Below are positions 26,562-34,472 of a DNA stretch of 64,000 nt, in pieces. Under the pieces are notes generated by a model. That model was not told the DNA's origin. It saw nothing but the letters and a program-made list of their open reading frames with translations, and searched no databases. Origin of the DNA: Microcoleus sp. EPA2 (GTDB taxonomy: Bacteria > Cyanobacteriota > Cyanobacteriia > Cyanobacteriales > Microcoleaceae); the NCBI GenBank assembly GCA_020882975.1, contig JAHRFD010000010.1, forward strand, positions 1 to 64,000. Direction: 5' to 3'. Made by a program: the position numbers and the translations under genes. Within the stretch, counting starts at the first letter, position 1, and each line of letters begins with the position of its first letter.

Positions 26562-27932
26562 TTATTCATTGTCGATCTTTGTTAAGTGCGATAATCGAGT
26601 TTTAATATATTGCTTCATTATAGGTGACAAAGTGTAAAAGTTTTCTTGTTTTTCAATCCAGCAGCGCCGCGATAGAGATTGCAGCGCATTTGCCAAATCT
26701 GACACCGGAATTATGTCATTTTCAAGTAATTTTGCCCGATCGACCGGCTGGCTTTCTTTCGCCAACAAGCAGATTACTTGTTTTTCTAGTTCCGATAGGC
26801 GATCGAACTGCTGGTGTAAAACATCTTTCAAATCTTCCGGCAACAATATGGTATCATTTGGTAATAAATCTGTCACACCTCCTCCCAATTCTTGAATCAG
26901 ACTCGCCACGCTTTTTAACCATAACGGATTGCCTTGGTAGCGATGAATGAGTGTTTCACTGTTGTCGCTTTCTGCTAACCCATAATCTCTGAGTATTTCC
27001 CGTCCGGCTGCGATGTCTAAACCTTTGAGTTGTAAAGTACGAATGGGAGTATTTTGGTTTTTAACTTGAGTCACTTCTCTGGGTTGTTCCCAACCGATTA
27101 GCAGCAAGCAACTTTGATGGGATAATTTTTCTATTTGTTTGAATAAAGAGCGATATTCTTCGCATTCAGGTTTATACTTTCCTGCAAATTCGCCGCTACT
27201 GAAAAGATTGTGAACGTCATCTAAGATTATTAAAGAGCGGTATTTTTGTAAATATTTAATTAGCGGTAAGCGTTTCTGGTTGGTTGGGGAGAAATCTGGT
27301 TTTTCTGGATTGGAAAAAAGCTGTATTAGGTTAGATTGAAATTTATCTATAGTGGGAAATTCGTCTAGGGTGTACCAAGCTGCGTACTCAAACTCGTCTT
27401 TGATTTGTTGTACGAGTTGTACTGCTAGGGATGTTTTGCCGATGCCGCTGATGCCGGTGAGGGTGATGAGGCGGCTGTGTTGTTGTAGAATCCAGGTTGT
27501 GAGGGTTTGGAGTTGGGAAGTGCGATCGTAAAAAGCACCTAATTCTGGCATCTCGCTTAAATCTTGATGTGGAGTTTCTTTATTTGGTGGGTGTGTTGGC
27601 GGGTGTCTAGGTTCTCCACAGATGTTAAAATTACCGATGGCTACAACGTCTTGCGCAAAGTTTGAAACATTAGAGATTTGGAACCTCTTAATTGCCGCTC
27701 GAAAATTTGTTTTATTAACATCTTCTCCCAACTCGTTTGAAATAATCTGCCATAATTGCGAACCAACTTGCCGAACATAACTCTCGTTACAGTGAATTTC
27801 CTGGGCAATTTTGGTGTATTTCTCACCTTGCATGGTTCCTTGCAGAATTGCCTCTTGTAAGTTATCGAGATGCTGACCGGTTTTGGCAAACACCATCTCG
27901 TCAGCCATTTTTAACACTTCTTTAAGATTCAT
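26562..27932 (-). CDS. NB-ARC/STAND ATPase with N-terminal vMAP-type HTH
   Basis: This protein has 456 residues. Residues 1 to about 85 form a helix-turn-helix region (GEKYTKIAQEIHCNESYVRQVGSQLW) like the N-terminal domain of vWA-MoxR-associated proteins in filamentous cyanobacteria. The NB-ARC ATPase follows, with Walker A GISGIGKTS at 160-168, Walker B LIILDDV at 234-240 and GNPLWL in the sensor region. A winged-helix end (RLSELEKQVICLLAKE) closes it. There are no TPR or WD40 sensor repeats, so it is a short STAND protein. A conflict or regulatory role is likely, but the effector is not visible. Confidence 0.85.
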   Translation of the reverse strand: MNLKEVLKMADEMVFAKTGQHLDNLQEAILQGTMQGEKYTKIAQEIHCNESYVRQVGSQLWQIISNELGEDVNKTNFRAAIKRFQISNVSNFAQDVVAIGNFNICGEPRHPPTHPPNKETPHQDLSEMPELGAFYDRTSQLQTLTTWILQQHSRLITLTGISGIGKTSLAVQLVQQIKDEFEYAAWYTLDEFPTIDKFQSNLIQLFSNPEKPDFSPTNQKRLPLIKYLQKYRSLIILDDVHNLFSSGEFAGKYKPECEEYRSLFKQIEKLSHQSCLLLIGWEQPREVTQVKNQNTPIRTLQLKGLDIAAGREILRDYGLAESDNSETLIHRYQGNPLWLKSVASLIQELGGGVTDLLPNDTILLPEDLKDVLHQQFDRLSELEKQVICLLAKESQPVDRAKLLENDIIPVSDLANALQSLSRRCWIEKQENFYTLSPIMKQYIKTRLSHLTKIDNE

Positions 27933-27944
27933 GCAGCATCGTGG

Positions 27945-28009
27945 ATGTTGGAATTTTTCGTATTATACCTAACATTTTCCAACATTATCTGGCATTTTTC
28001 AACATTTTA
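27945..28009 (-). promoter_or_regulatory. Repeated CAACATT elements upstream of the NB-ARC gene
   Basis: A perfect 9-base inverted pair (ATGTTGGAA at 27945 and TTCCAACAT at 27977) is followed by AACATTAT at 27981 and AACATTTT at 28001. The block lies directly before the NB-ARC start, so it could be an operator for autoregulation by its HTH. A 12-base tandem (CCAACAAAATTA) lies further upstream at about 28041. Confidence 0.4.
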
Positions 28010-28162
28010 TATTTTTTTAACACAAGGTGAGTTGGAATAGCCAACAAAATTACCAACAAAATTAAACATTTTAGCCTAGACAAAAGAGCGGTTTGAGTAT
28101 AATACTTTTATCAAGGTAATTAAATAGCAGAATCAACTATCACATACAGAAAATAAAAAAGC

Positions 28163-28714
28163 ATGAAAAGCCCGTTATTTCAAAAGTCTATTGCCATCGT
28201 CCTACTAGCAGTTGGTACTGTAACTACCCTTACTCCACCCAGTCGCGCCCAAAATAACACCGGAGTTGGCTTCTACTGCGGTACAAGCAATGGTGAACCA
28301 GCTACAATTGTGAAGACAGCTACAAAAGGAGAAGTTCCGCTAATTGTCTGGGTTTATCCCGGTTTTGGTTCAGAATTTACACCAGAAAAGCGCTGTCAGA
28401 TAGTTTCTCAAAGGTTCCAGCAATACTACGAGGACGGAACTCTAGATTTCATCACTACTGAGCGAATCAGAGGCTACGATACTGTTTGCGCTGCTCCTAC
28501 TCAAGGTGGCACTTGCGAAGGTCGGGTATTATTCACGCTCCCACCTCGTCGAAATGCCAACGATGCGATTGAGCAAATATTTAACTTTTCAGGTCCTTAT
28601 CGGAATAATTGCGGTGTCTCCGAAGCTTCAAGAAACGCTGGAAAAGTGTATATTGACGTAAAAAGTTTCATTCAAAATCGGTCAAATCCTAACTGTCAGA
28701 AAAAAGCAAGTTAA
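28163..28714 (+). CDS. COP23-domain exported protein
   Basis: This 183-residue protein has a signal peptide (KSIAIVLLAVGTVTTLTPPSRAQ). The COP23 domain follows: FYCGTSNGEPATIV, VWVYPGFG, RCQIVSQRFQQYY, VCAAPTQGGTCEG and the final strand VYIDVKSFI, with the paired Cys positions of the family. COP23 was described as a circadian-oscillating membrane-associated protein in a unicellular cyanobacterium. Its molecular role is unknown. It leads a plus-strand protease cluster with the next gene 121 bases away. Confidence 0.85.
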   Translation: MKSPLFQKSIAIVLLAVGTVTTLTPPSRAQNNTGVGFYCGTSNGEPATIVKTATKGEVPLIVWVYPGFGSEFTPEKRCQIVSQRFQQYYEDGTLDFITTERIRGYDTVCAAPTQGGTCEGRVLFTLPPRRNANDAIEQIFNFSGPYRNNCGVSEASRNAGKVYIDVKSFIQNRSNPNCQKKAS

Positions 28715-28835
28715 CCTCTGGCGGGTCGGCTTCCAGTCGGCCCTCTACAAACGAGAGACAAAATTACAATGCCTAATAAAATAGCTATTAGGCTAACTTA
28801 AAGTCAACTTTATCTAAGCGGCAATTATTAATTTT

Positions 28836-30434
28836 ATGAACTTTTACTCATGTAAAACTTTTGCCAGCCTTAGCATTTTTTTTATAGCCTTACAAATACA
28901 GCTACCAAGCTGTAGCGACAGTCTTGCTAAATCTGTTTCTTCAGGTAATTTAACACAACACCAGCCAACTCTGCAAAGAAACAGGTTGTGTGAGATAGCA
29001 CGTTCCATAACAGTGGTGATTTTATCAGCCGATAGGAAGCCGCTAGGCTCAGGATTTTTAATCCACAAGAAGCCAGCCGATAACAAACAAGGCTTTGTTT
29101 ATAAAGTTGTTACTAACGGTCACGTTATCCCTCAAGGTTCATCCTATGAAATTAAGACTGCTGACGGAGCCATCTATAAAGCCAGATTAATCGCTAGATT
29201 TGATGAGCCAAAAACAGGCGACGATATAGGAATATTACAGTTTTTAAGTAAGAATGACAACTACGAAATTGCTAAACTAGCGCCTGGTTTAGCTTTATCT
29301 GCTCAAAAGAAAGATCGAGTTTTAGCTGCCGGATTTCCGGTGACAACAGGCATACCTAAACCGCCAGAATTTGTCTGTACTGATACAGGAGAAATTTCGC
29401 TTGTAATTGAGAAACCGATGAGGCGTGGCTATCGTATAGGTTACTTTCTAGACATTCGCAAAGGTATGAGCGGAGGGCCACTGCTCAACCTTGAAGGCCA
29501 AGTAGTTGGGGTTAATGGCAAGAACAGTAACCCGATCGCCGGTGGAAACATTTTGTATACGGGCAAAGATGGTTCCCTCGTTCGCGAATTTAGAGAATCG
29601 CGAGATTTAGTCATTCGTTCTAGTTGGGCAATCCCGATAGAAGCAGTTGTGCCATTAGCGCGATCGCAAGGCATCAACATTGCCACCTTAACTACCCCCC
29701 GATCGGAAATTGAGGATCAACGACCGCAACAAACGGCTACTACTTCTGATCCGAATATTGTTCCAGACAATTCCTCTAGACCTCTTGCTTCCCAAGAGCC
29801 AATATCAAGGTTAGAAGAGCTAGCTCGACAAATTACAGTCAGAGTGCTAATAGGAGATTCCCAAAAATCAGGAGTTTTAATTCGCAGAGAATCTGAAAAG
29901 AAAGGGCAAATTTATAGTGTTTTGACTTATGAGCGAACTTTGGAGTCAAACTCCTATCAAATTCAGACCAATGACAATCAAATCTATAATGCCGAACGGT
30001 CTAGGAGATTAGTAGGAACCGATGGTAACAGATTAGTAGAACTAGAGTTTTTTAGCAATAATAACTATCAAGTCGCCTCTCTTGGAGATTCATCTTCTTT
30101 GATTGAAGAGAAAGAAGTTTTCGCCGCTGGATATCTTTGGGAACCAGATTTGTCTCGGACACGAGATAAATTTAAATTCACCAATGGTCAAATCAAAGTT
30201 TTAGGCAATGCTGCTAGTGGAGTTAGACACCTAGGATTAACTAGCCAGATTCAAGAGGGAATGATTGGTGGACCACTACTGAACAGTCAAGGAAAAATTG
30301 TAGGAGTTAATAGCAGGCACAACTACATCAATAGTGGATGGAGCATTGATTCCGACACAAATCCAGAATACCAATATAGCTGGGCAATCCCCATTGAATT
30401 TTACACTAAATTAAATCGTAACAAAGCACTTTAA
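28836..30434 (+). CDS. Tandem S1 (trypsin-like) protease, second domain inactive
   Basis: This 532-residue exported protein has a signal or lipoprotein-like N-terminus with SCSDS at 25-29. Domain 1 (about 52-285) has the catalytic triad His96 (VVTNGHVIP), Asp130 (DDIGILQF) and Ser212 (KGMSGGPLL). Domain 2 (about 325-530) aligns with it. Its equivalents are Arg367 (VLTYERTL), Arg399 (NRLVELEF) and Ile477 (EGMIGGPLL), so all three residues are lost. It looks like an active protease fused to a pseudo-protease that may bind a partner or substrate. Confidence 0.85.
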   Translation: MNFYSCKTFASLSIFFIALQIQLPSCSDSLAKSVSSGNLTQHQPTLQRNRLCEIARSITVVILSADRKPLGSGFLIHKKPADNKQGFVYKVVTNGHVIPQGSSYEIKTADGAIYKARLIARFDEPKTGDDIGILQFLSKNDNYEIAKLAPGLALSAQKKDRVLAAGFPVTTGIPKPPEFVCTDTGEISLVIEKPMRRGYRIGYFLDIRKGMSGGPLLNLEGQVVGVNGKNSNPIAGGNILYTGKDGSLVREFRESRDLVIRSSWAIPIEAVVPLARSQGINIATLTTPRSEIEDQRPQQTATTSDPNIVPDNSSRPLASQEPISRLEELARQITVRVLIGDSQKSGVLIRRESEKKGQIYSVLTYERTLESNSYQIQTNDNQIYNAERSRRLVGTDGNRLVELEFFSNNNYQVASLGDSSSLIEEKEVFAAGYLWEPDLSRTRDKFKFTNGQIKVLGNAASGVRHLGLTSQIQEGMIGGPLLNSQGKIVGVNSRHNYINSGWSIDSDTNPEYQYSWAIPIEFYTKLNRNKAL

Positions 30435-30466
30435 AATAAGTGTATTAATCACAGGATAGTAATTGA

Positions 30467-31540
30467 ATGAACAGGTATATAATCAAATTTGTATTACTTT
30501 TATTTATAAGCATGATGGGTGTAGTTATTTCGCCTTTAATGGGGACTACTATGCCGAGGAGTGAAATTGAAAATATTGCTAGAGAAGTAACAGTTTTAAT
30601 TAAGACTCCCGATCCTTTAAAGCACGGAAAATTCCTTAAATCTGGAACGGGAGTAATTGTAGGTAAAAAAACTAAAGAGGCTAACACTTACTATATCTTA
30701 ACAGCCAAGCACATTGCAACATCTAGCAAGAAATACAAAATAGTCACTCCTGATGGTATTGAGCGGGATATAACCAATGCTGAAGTAATCGAAATGAATA
30801 GTACAGATTTAGCTTTGCTAACGTTGCGTACAACACAAAATTATAAAATACCTAGTTGGGGTGATTCTGATAAATTGACCGCAAAAGATACTATTTACAT
30901 TTACGGTTGGCCTAGTTCAAAATCATTACCTCACTTCACTGCTGGTAAATTTGTAGATAATAGACTCCTATTATCAAATGAAGGTTACGGCTTAGTCTAT
31001 AGAGATGCTCAAGTTGAAAATGGTATGAGTGGTGCTCCAATTTTTGACTACAATGGTAAATTAGTTGGAATTCATGGAATTGAAAGGGGAGGGTTTGGTG
31101 TAGAAAGGCTCAGCTTATATCAGAGAGGAGTTTCCATAAATTCGTTTTTAAATGATATGCTACTTTTAGGTTTAACAGCCCCCAGCGTTACTTATCTAGA
31201 ATTATGTAATCAACAAAATTCAAAAAAAGAAGTACAGTTTGTATTTGCTAAAAATTCAGGAAATAATGGATGGGTTACAAGGGGATGGTTTTCAATTAAA
31301 CCTGACTCATGTCGAACTGTTGCCATAGGAGAGGAATATCAGGGTATAGTTTACTTTTATGCAGAAGATAGTGATGGTAATTGGGGTAAGGGACAACAAT
31401 ATTTTTGTGTAAATAATCAAGCATTTTCCATGATAAACAGTGATACAGTTACTTGTAATGGTAGTAACCAAAGACGAGTCAATATGTTGGAGATAAAAGT
31501 ATCTCCGGGAAAACCAACCACTCAAAACCTTACAGGTTAA
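30467..31540 (+). CDS. S1 protease fused to DUF1036
   Basis: This 357-residue exported protein has a signal segment at about 5-23. The S1 domain has His82 (ILTAKHIAT), Asp114 (STDLALLTL) and Ser188 (ENGMSGAPIF), so the triad is intact. From about residue 243 a DUF1036 domain follows (YLELCNQQN, GWVTRGWFSIKPDSC, GQQYFCVNNQAF), a small Cys-rich domain seen in exported proteins. DUF1036 may act as a targeting or binding module. The gene starts 32 bases after the tandem S1 gene in the same direction. Confidence 0.8.
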   Translation: MNRYIIKFVLLLFISMMGVVISPLMGTTMPRSEIENIAREVTVLIKTPDPLKHGKFLKSGTGVIVGKKTKEANTYYILTAKHIATSSKKYKIVTPDGIERDITNAEVIEMNSTDLALLTLRTTQNYKIPSWGDSDKLTAKDTIYIYGWPSSKSLPHFTAGKFVDNRLLLSNEGYGLVYRDAQVENGMSGAPIFDYNGKLVGIHGIERGGFGVERLSLYQRGVSINSFLNDMLLLGLTAPSVTYLELCNQQNSKKEVQFVFAKNSGNNGWVTRGWFSIKPDSCRTVAIGEEYQGIVYFYAEDSDGNWGKGQQYFCVNNQAFSMINSDTVTCNGSNQRRVNMLEIKVSPGKPTTQNLTG

Positions 31541-31572
31541 TAGATGCGGTATATTAATTGAGGCATTTAGTC

Positions 31573-32691
31573 ATGAAAGAGCTATCTTTTTTGCTCGGAA
31601 TTATTTCTATTACCACTAGCTTAGGATTAGCATTAAATTCGACTGACTACTCTTGGCAAGCTAATCAGATAGTTGCTGCTGAATCTAATACAAATACAGT
31701 CTGTGATTCTAGCTTAAATACCTCTAGTAGCGTCACTATGACCGATGAAAATAACGGTCAAATAGTAACTTTGAAACAAAGTCAGATGCTATTTGTTCGG
31801 TTAGCTAGCAATCCAGGCACGGGTTACGGTTGGCAGTTAGCTGAAAGTAATAAAAACCAACTTAAGCTACTGGGAAATCCTGTTTTAGAACCTGCAATAA
31901 AACCGCAGCCAAATAGTACAATTTATCAAGTATTTCACTTCCAGGTAAAGTCTGCTGGCTCCAGTGTACTAGAGCTTCATAATCAGCCTAGAGGGCAAAA
32001 TAATACCCCCTCTAACAAAACCTATCGGCTGAATGTACAAATGTCCAGCAGTCCTGTAAGTGTTGGTGTGAATGATTCAGACAATAACAAGGAGGTGAAC
32101 TTAAATTCAGGTGACATCTTGGTAGTTCGTTTAGCTACTAATCCTGCTACAGGTTATAGTTGGAAATTACCAGTAAACAGTCAAAATAAGCTTAAACTTT
32201 TGGAAAGTTCTGTCGAAAAATCAACGGATTCAAAGCCTGGAAGTACAGCTTATCAAATATTACGTTTTCAGGTAAACTCTCCGGGTTCTAGTTTGCTGGA
32301 ACTTCAATACAGACCTCAAAGATTAAACAATAGTCTTCCAGAAAAAAACTATCGCATTTATGTACAAACGAACACAAGGAATGGACTTATTAGGCTAACT
32401 GACTCAGACAATAATAGTCAAGTTAGAGCAACAGTCGGCAATACTTTAATTGTTCGATTAGCACTCGCTCCAGGGAATAACTATACTTGGCAAGTAGTTA
32501 AGAATAATTCTGAAAAACTTGCATCCTTGGGGAACCCAGTCTTAGAACAGACTGGGAATCAATACAAGGTTTTCTGTTTTCAGGGACAATCTCTGGGTTC
32601 CAGCCTTTTAGAGTTCCATTACAACCGTCCTTGGGAAAAGGAGCAACCTCCTTTAAATACCTATAAACTCAATGTACAAATTCTTAACTAG
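31573..32691 (+). CDS. Triple-domain chagasin-like (I42) cysteine protease inhibitor
   Basis: The ATG at 31573 (372 residues) is preferred over the TTG at 31558. A signal-like N-terminus is followed by three chagasin-type domains. Domains 1 and 2 carry the NPTTGY-loop form (NPGTGYGW and NPATGYSW), while domain 3 has APGNNYTW. The third inhibitory loop RPW is kept in domain 3 (YNRPWEK) but reads QPRGQ and RPQRL in domains 1 and 2. Chagasins inhibit papain-family (C1) proteases, and one lies seven bases downstream. Confidence 0.85.
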   Translation: MKELSFLLGIISITTSLGLALNSTDYSWQANQIVAAESNTNTVCDSSLNTSSSVTMTDENNGQIVTLKQSQMLFVRLASNPGTGYGWQLAESNKNQLKLLGNPVLEPAIKPQPNSTIYQVFHFQVKSAGSSVLELHNQPRGQNNTPSNKTYRLNVQMSSSPVSVGVNDSDNNKEVNLNSGDILVVRLATNPATGYSWKLPVNSQNKLKLLESSVEKSTDSKPGSTAYQILRFQVNSPGSSLLELQYRPQRLNNSLPEKNYRIYVQTNTRNGLIRLTDSDNNSQVRATVGNTLIVRLALAPGNNYTWQVVKNNSEKLASLGNPVLEQTGNQYKVFCFQGQSLGSSLLEFHYNRPWEKEQPPLNTYKLNVQILN

Positions 32692-32697
32692 GGTGTT

Positions 32698-33849
32698 ATG
32701 AAACGCAACCAAAAATTTCTTCTCCTCTTCCTTGCAGTGTTAATGATTTTGGGTACTTGGCAATTTTCCTCTATTGCTAATTGGTCTCTTGATCGTTCTA
32801 ATTTGGATAATAAAATGTCTCAGGTTAGTCAATCGCGACTGCAACAAGAACTAAACAAAATGCGTTCTAGAGGTATAAATCCTACCTTTACAGTAGGTAA
32901 TAATCCCGCTTCAAATCGACCTCTTAATCAATTAGCAGCAACGAGACCTCCGCAAAACTGGCTAGGGCGAGCACGTCAGCAAAATCTGTCATCTTCACGC
33001 CTCCTGCGCTCACTTCCCCGTAGCCCTGGCCAAAGATCGTCTGTTTGTTCTGCCAATGCTAGTGCTTTTGACTGGCGCAGCTTAGATAAAGTTACTCCGG
33101 TCCGCAATCAAGGGGCTTGCGGTAGTTGCTGGGCTTTTGCGGCTGTTTCAGCTTTTGAGTCGAGTGCGCTGTTCCACAATAATGTAACTTATCAGCAGGT
33201 ACAGAACATTGCAGATGGCTCAGAACAGCAAGTTCTCAATTGTAGCAAACCCGGAAGTTATGGTTGTGGAGGGGGATGGTATCACTCTGCGTTTGAACTT
33301 ATGACTAAAGAAGGTTTGGCACTTGAACAATCGATACCCTACCAAGGAAGTGATTTACCTTGTCCATCTATTGGTAACAATTTAAAATTTCAAGCTGAAA
33401 CTTGGAATGTGGTACGAGATGATACAGAGATTCCGAGCGTCTCGAATCTAAAACAGGCTGTGTGCGAACATGGTTCTTTAGCTGTAGCGGTAACTGTGAC
33501 TGAGTTGTTTACAAACTACACAGGTGGAGTTTTTAATGAAAACGTATCACAGAATGTTAACCATGCTGTCACCCTAGTTGGGTGGGATGATAACAAAAAG
33601 GCGTGGTTGATCAAAAATTCCTGGGGTCCTGGTTGGGGTGAGAATGGCTATATGTGGATTGCCTACAATAGTAATAATATTGGATATGGGGCTGCGTGGG
33701 TAGATTCGAGAAAGTATTTGTCATCGGAAAATCAACCCGATCGCCAATACAATCGACCCTCACCAAATCCACAACCAACTATACAACCTCGTCCGCAACC
33801 AACTCAACGACCTATGTGTCCTCCCGGAACACCTCCCTGGAAGTGCTGA
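32698..33849 (+). CDS. Papain-family (C1A) cysteine protease, exported
   Basis: This 383-residue protein has a signal or anchor at about 7-22, then a Ser/Arg-rich pro-region to about residue 120. The catalytic residues are all present: Gln138 (RNQGACGSC), Cys144 (GSCWAFAA), His289 (VNHAVTLVGW) and Asn307 (KNSWGPGWGENGY). A Pro- and Gln-rich tail ends with Cys. It would cleave proteins outside the cytoplasm after removal of the pro-region. It begins seven bases after the chagasin gene, so inhibitor and enzyme are made from one transcript. Confidence 0.93.
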   Translation: MKRNQKFLLLFLAVLMILGTWQFSSIANWSLDRSNLDNKMSQVSQSRLQQELNKMRSRGINPTFTVGNNPASNRPLNQLAATRPPQNWLGRARQQNLSSSRLLRSLPRSPGQRSSVCSANASAFDWRSLDKVTPVRNQGACGSCWAFAAVSAFESSALFHNNVTYQQVQNIADGSEQQVLNCSKPGSYGCGGGWYHSAFELMTKEGLALEQSIPYQGSDLPCPSIGNNLKFQAETWNVVRDDTEIPSVSNLKQAVCEHGSLAVAVTVTELFTNYTGGVFNENVSQNVNHAVTLVGWDDNKKAWLIKNSWGPGWGENGYMWIAYNSNNIGYGAAWVDSRKYLSSENQPDRQYNRPSPNPQPTIQPRPQPTQRPMCPPGTPPWKC

Positions 33850-33970
33850 GTTTAAGAGCGAAGGCTGCTCTTGCATAGATTGGGTGTCCTCCGTCAACCT
33901 AAGATTTATCGGCTGTTAATGTGACTTTAGTGAAGCGCGATCGCTCTACCAAAAATCATAGCGATCGCCC

Positions 33971-34117
33971 CTAATTTTTCCGAAAACCAGGAGAGTCTGC
34001 CATCAAAGATTCGATCGCCTCAAATTGCTCCCAACTATAATAACCGGGGAGAAGTAATCGCTGTTCCCCAAGCGTACCTATTTCTTCTAAAACTTTTGCA
34101 GTCACAGGTATCACCAT
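33971..34117 (-). pseudogene. Truncated Uma2-family gene fragment
   Basis: A 48-residue reading frame starts MVIPVTAKVL and continues with LLLPGYYSWEQFEAIESL and MADSPGFRKN before a stop. The segment resembles the N-terminus of Uma2 proteins (PG-x-Y-S-W-E-Q-F with ADSPG). The rest of the gene is missing. It is a decay remnant or insertion-broken copy. The region around it carries spacer repeats and no other gene. Confidence 0.65.
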
Positions 34118-34169
34118 CCTATTTTAAATATTACTAGCCCGTGTCTTCTTGCTTTTCTAATTAGATTTA

Positions 34170-34402
34170 GATCCCCCTAAATCCCCCTTAAAAAGGGGGA
34201 CTTTGATGCTCATTCTCCCCCCTTTTTAAGGGGGGCCGGGGGGCAGGGCTGTTTCATTCTCTTGTAGGGGCCGCCCCCCGTGGCTGCCCCAATCTCTGAA
34301 ACACTTACAAAATCGTGGACGGGGAGGGCGGGCACGGGGGCACCGCCCCTACAAAACGATGATTTACCTGAGAATGAAACAGCCCTGGGTCGGGGGGGAT
34401 CT
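34170..34402. repeat. Spacer repeats with an 18-base perfect inverted pair
   Basis: CAGGGCTGTTTCATTCTC at 34244-34261 and its exact reverse complement at 34370-34387 enclose about 108 bases of C/G-rich repeats. One of these is GGGCGGGCACGGGGGCACCG, shared with about 25621. The flanks hold CCCCCTTAAAAAGGGGG-type runs. The stretch 33850-34472 holds no other gene apart from the Uma2 fragment. The inverted pair makes this a MITE-like candidate. Confidence 0.6.
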
Positions 34403-34472
34403 CCGGGTTTAAAAACACGCAATAGACCCTACCTAGCAAAAACCAGGCAGGGGCATTCTCTCAGATTCTAGC

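Noticed and set aside
26562..27932. Avs-type antiviral STAND protein
   Set aside because: It is far shorter than Avs proteins and lacks C-terminal sensor repeats and a recognisable effector domain.
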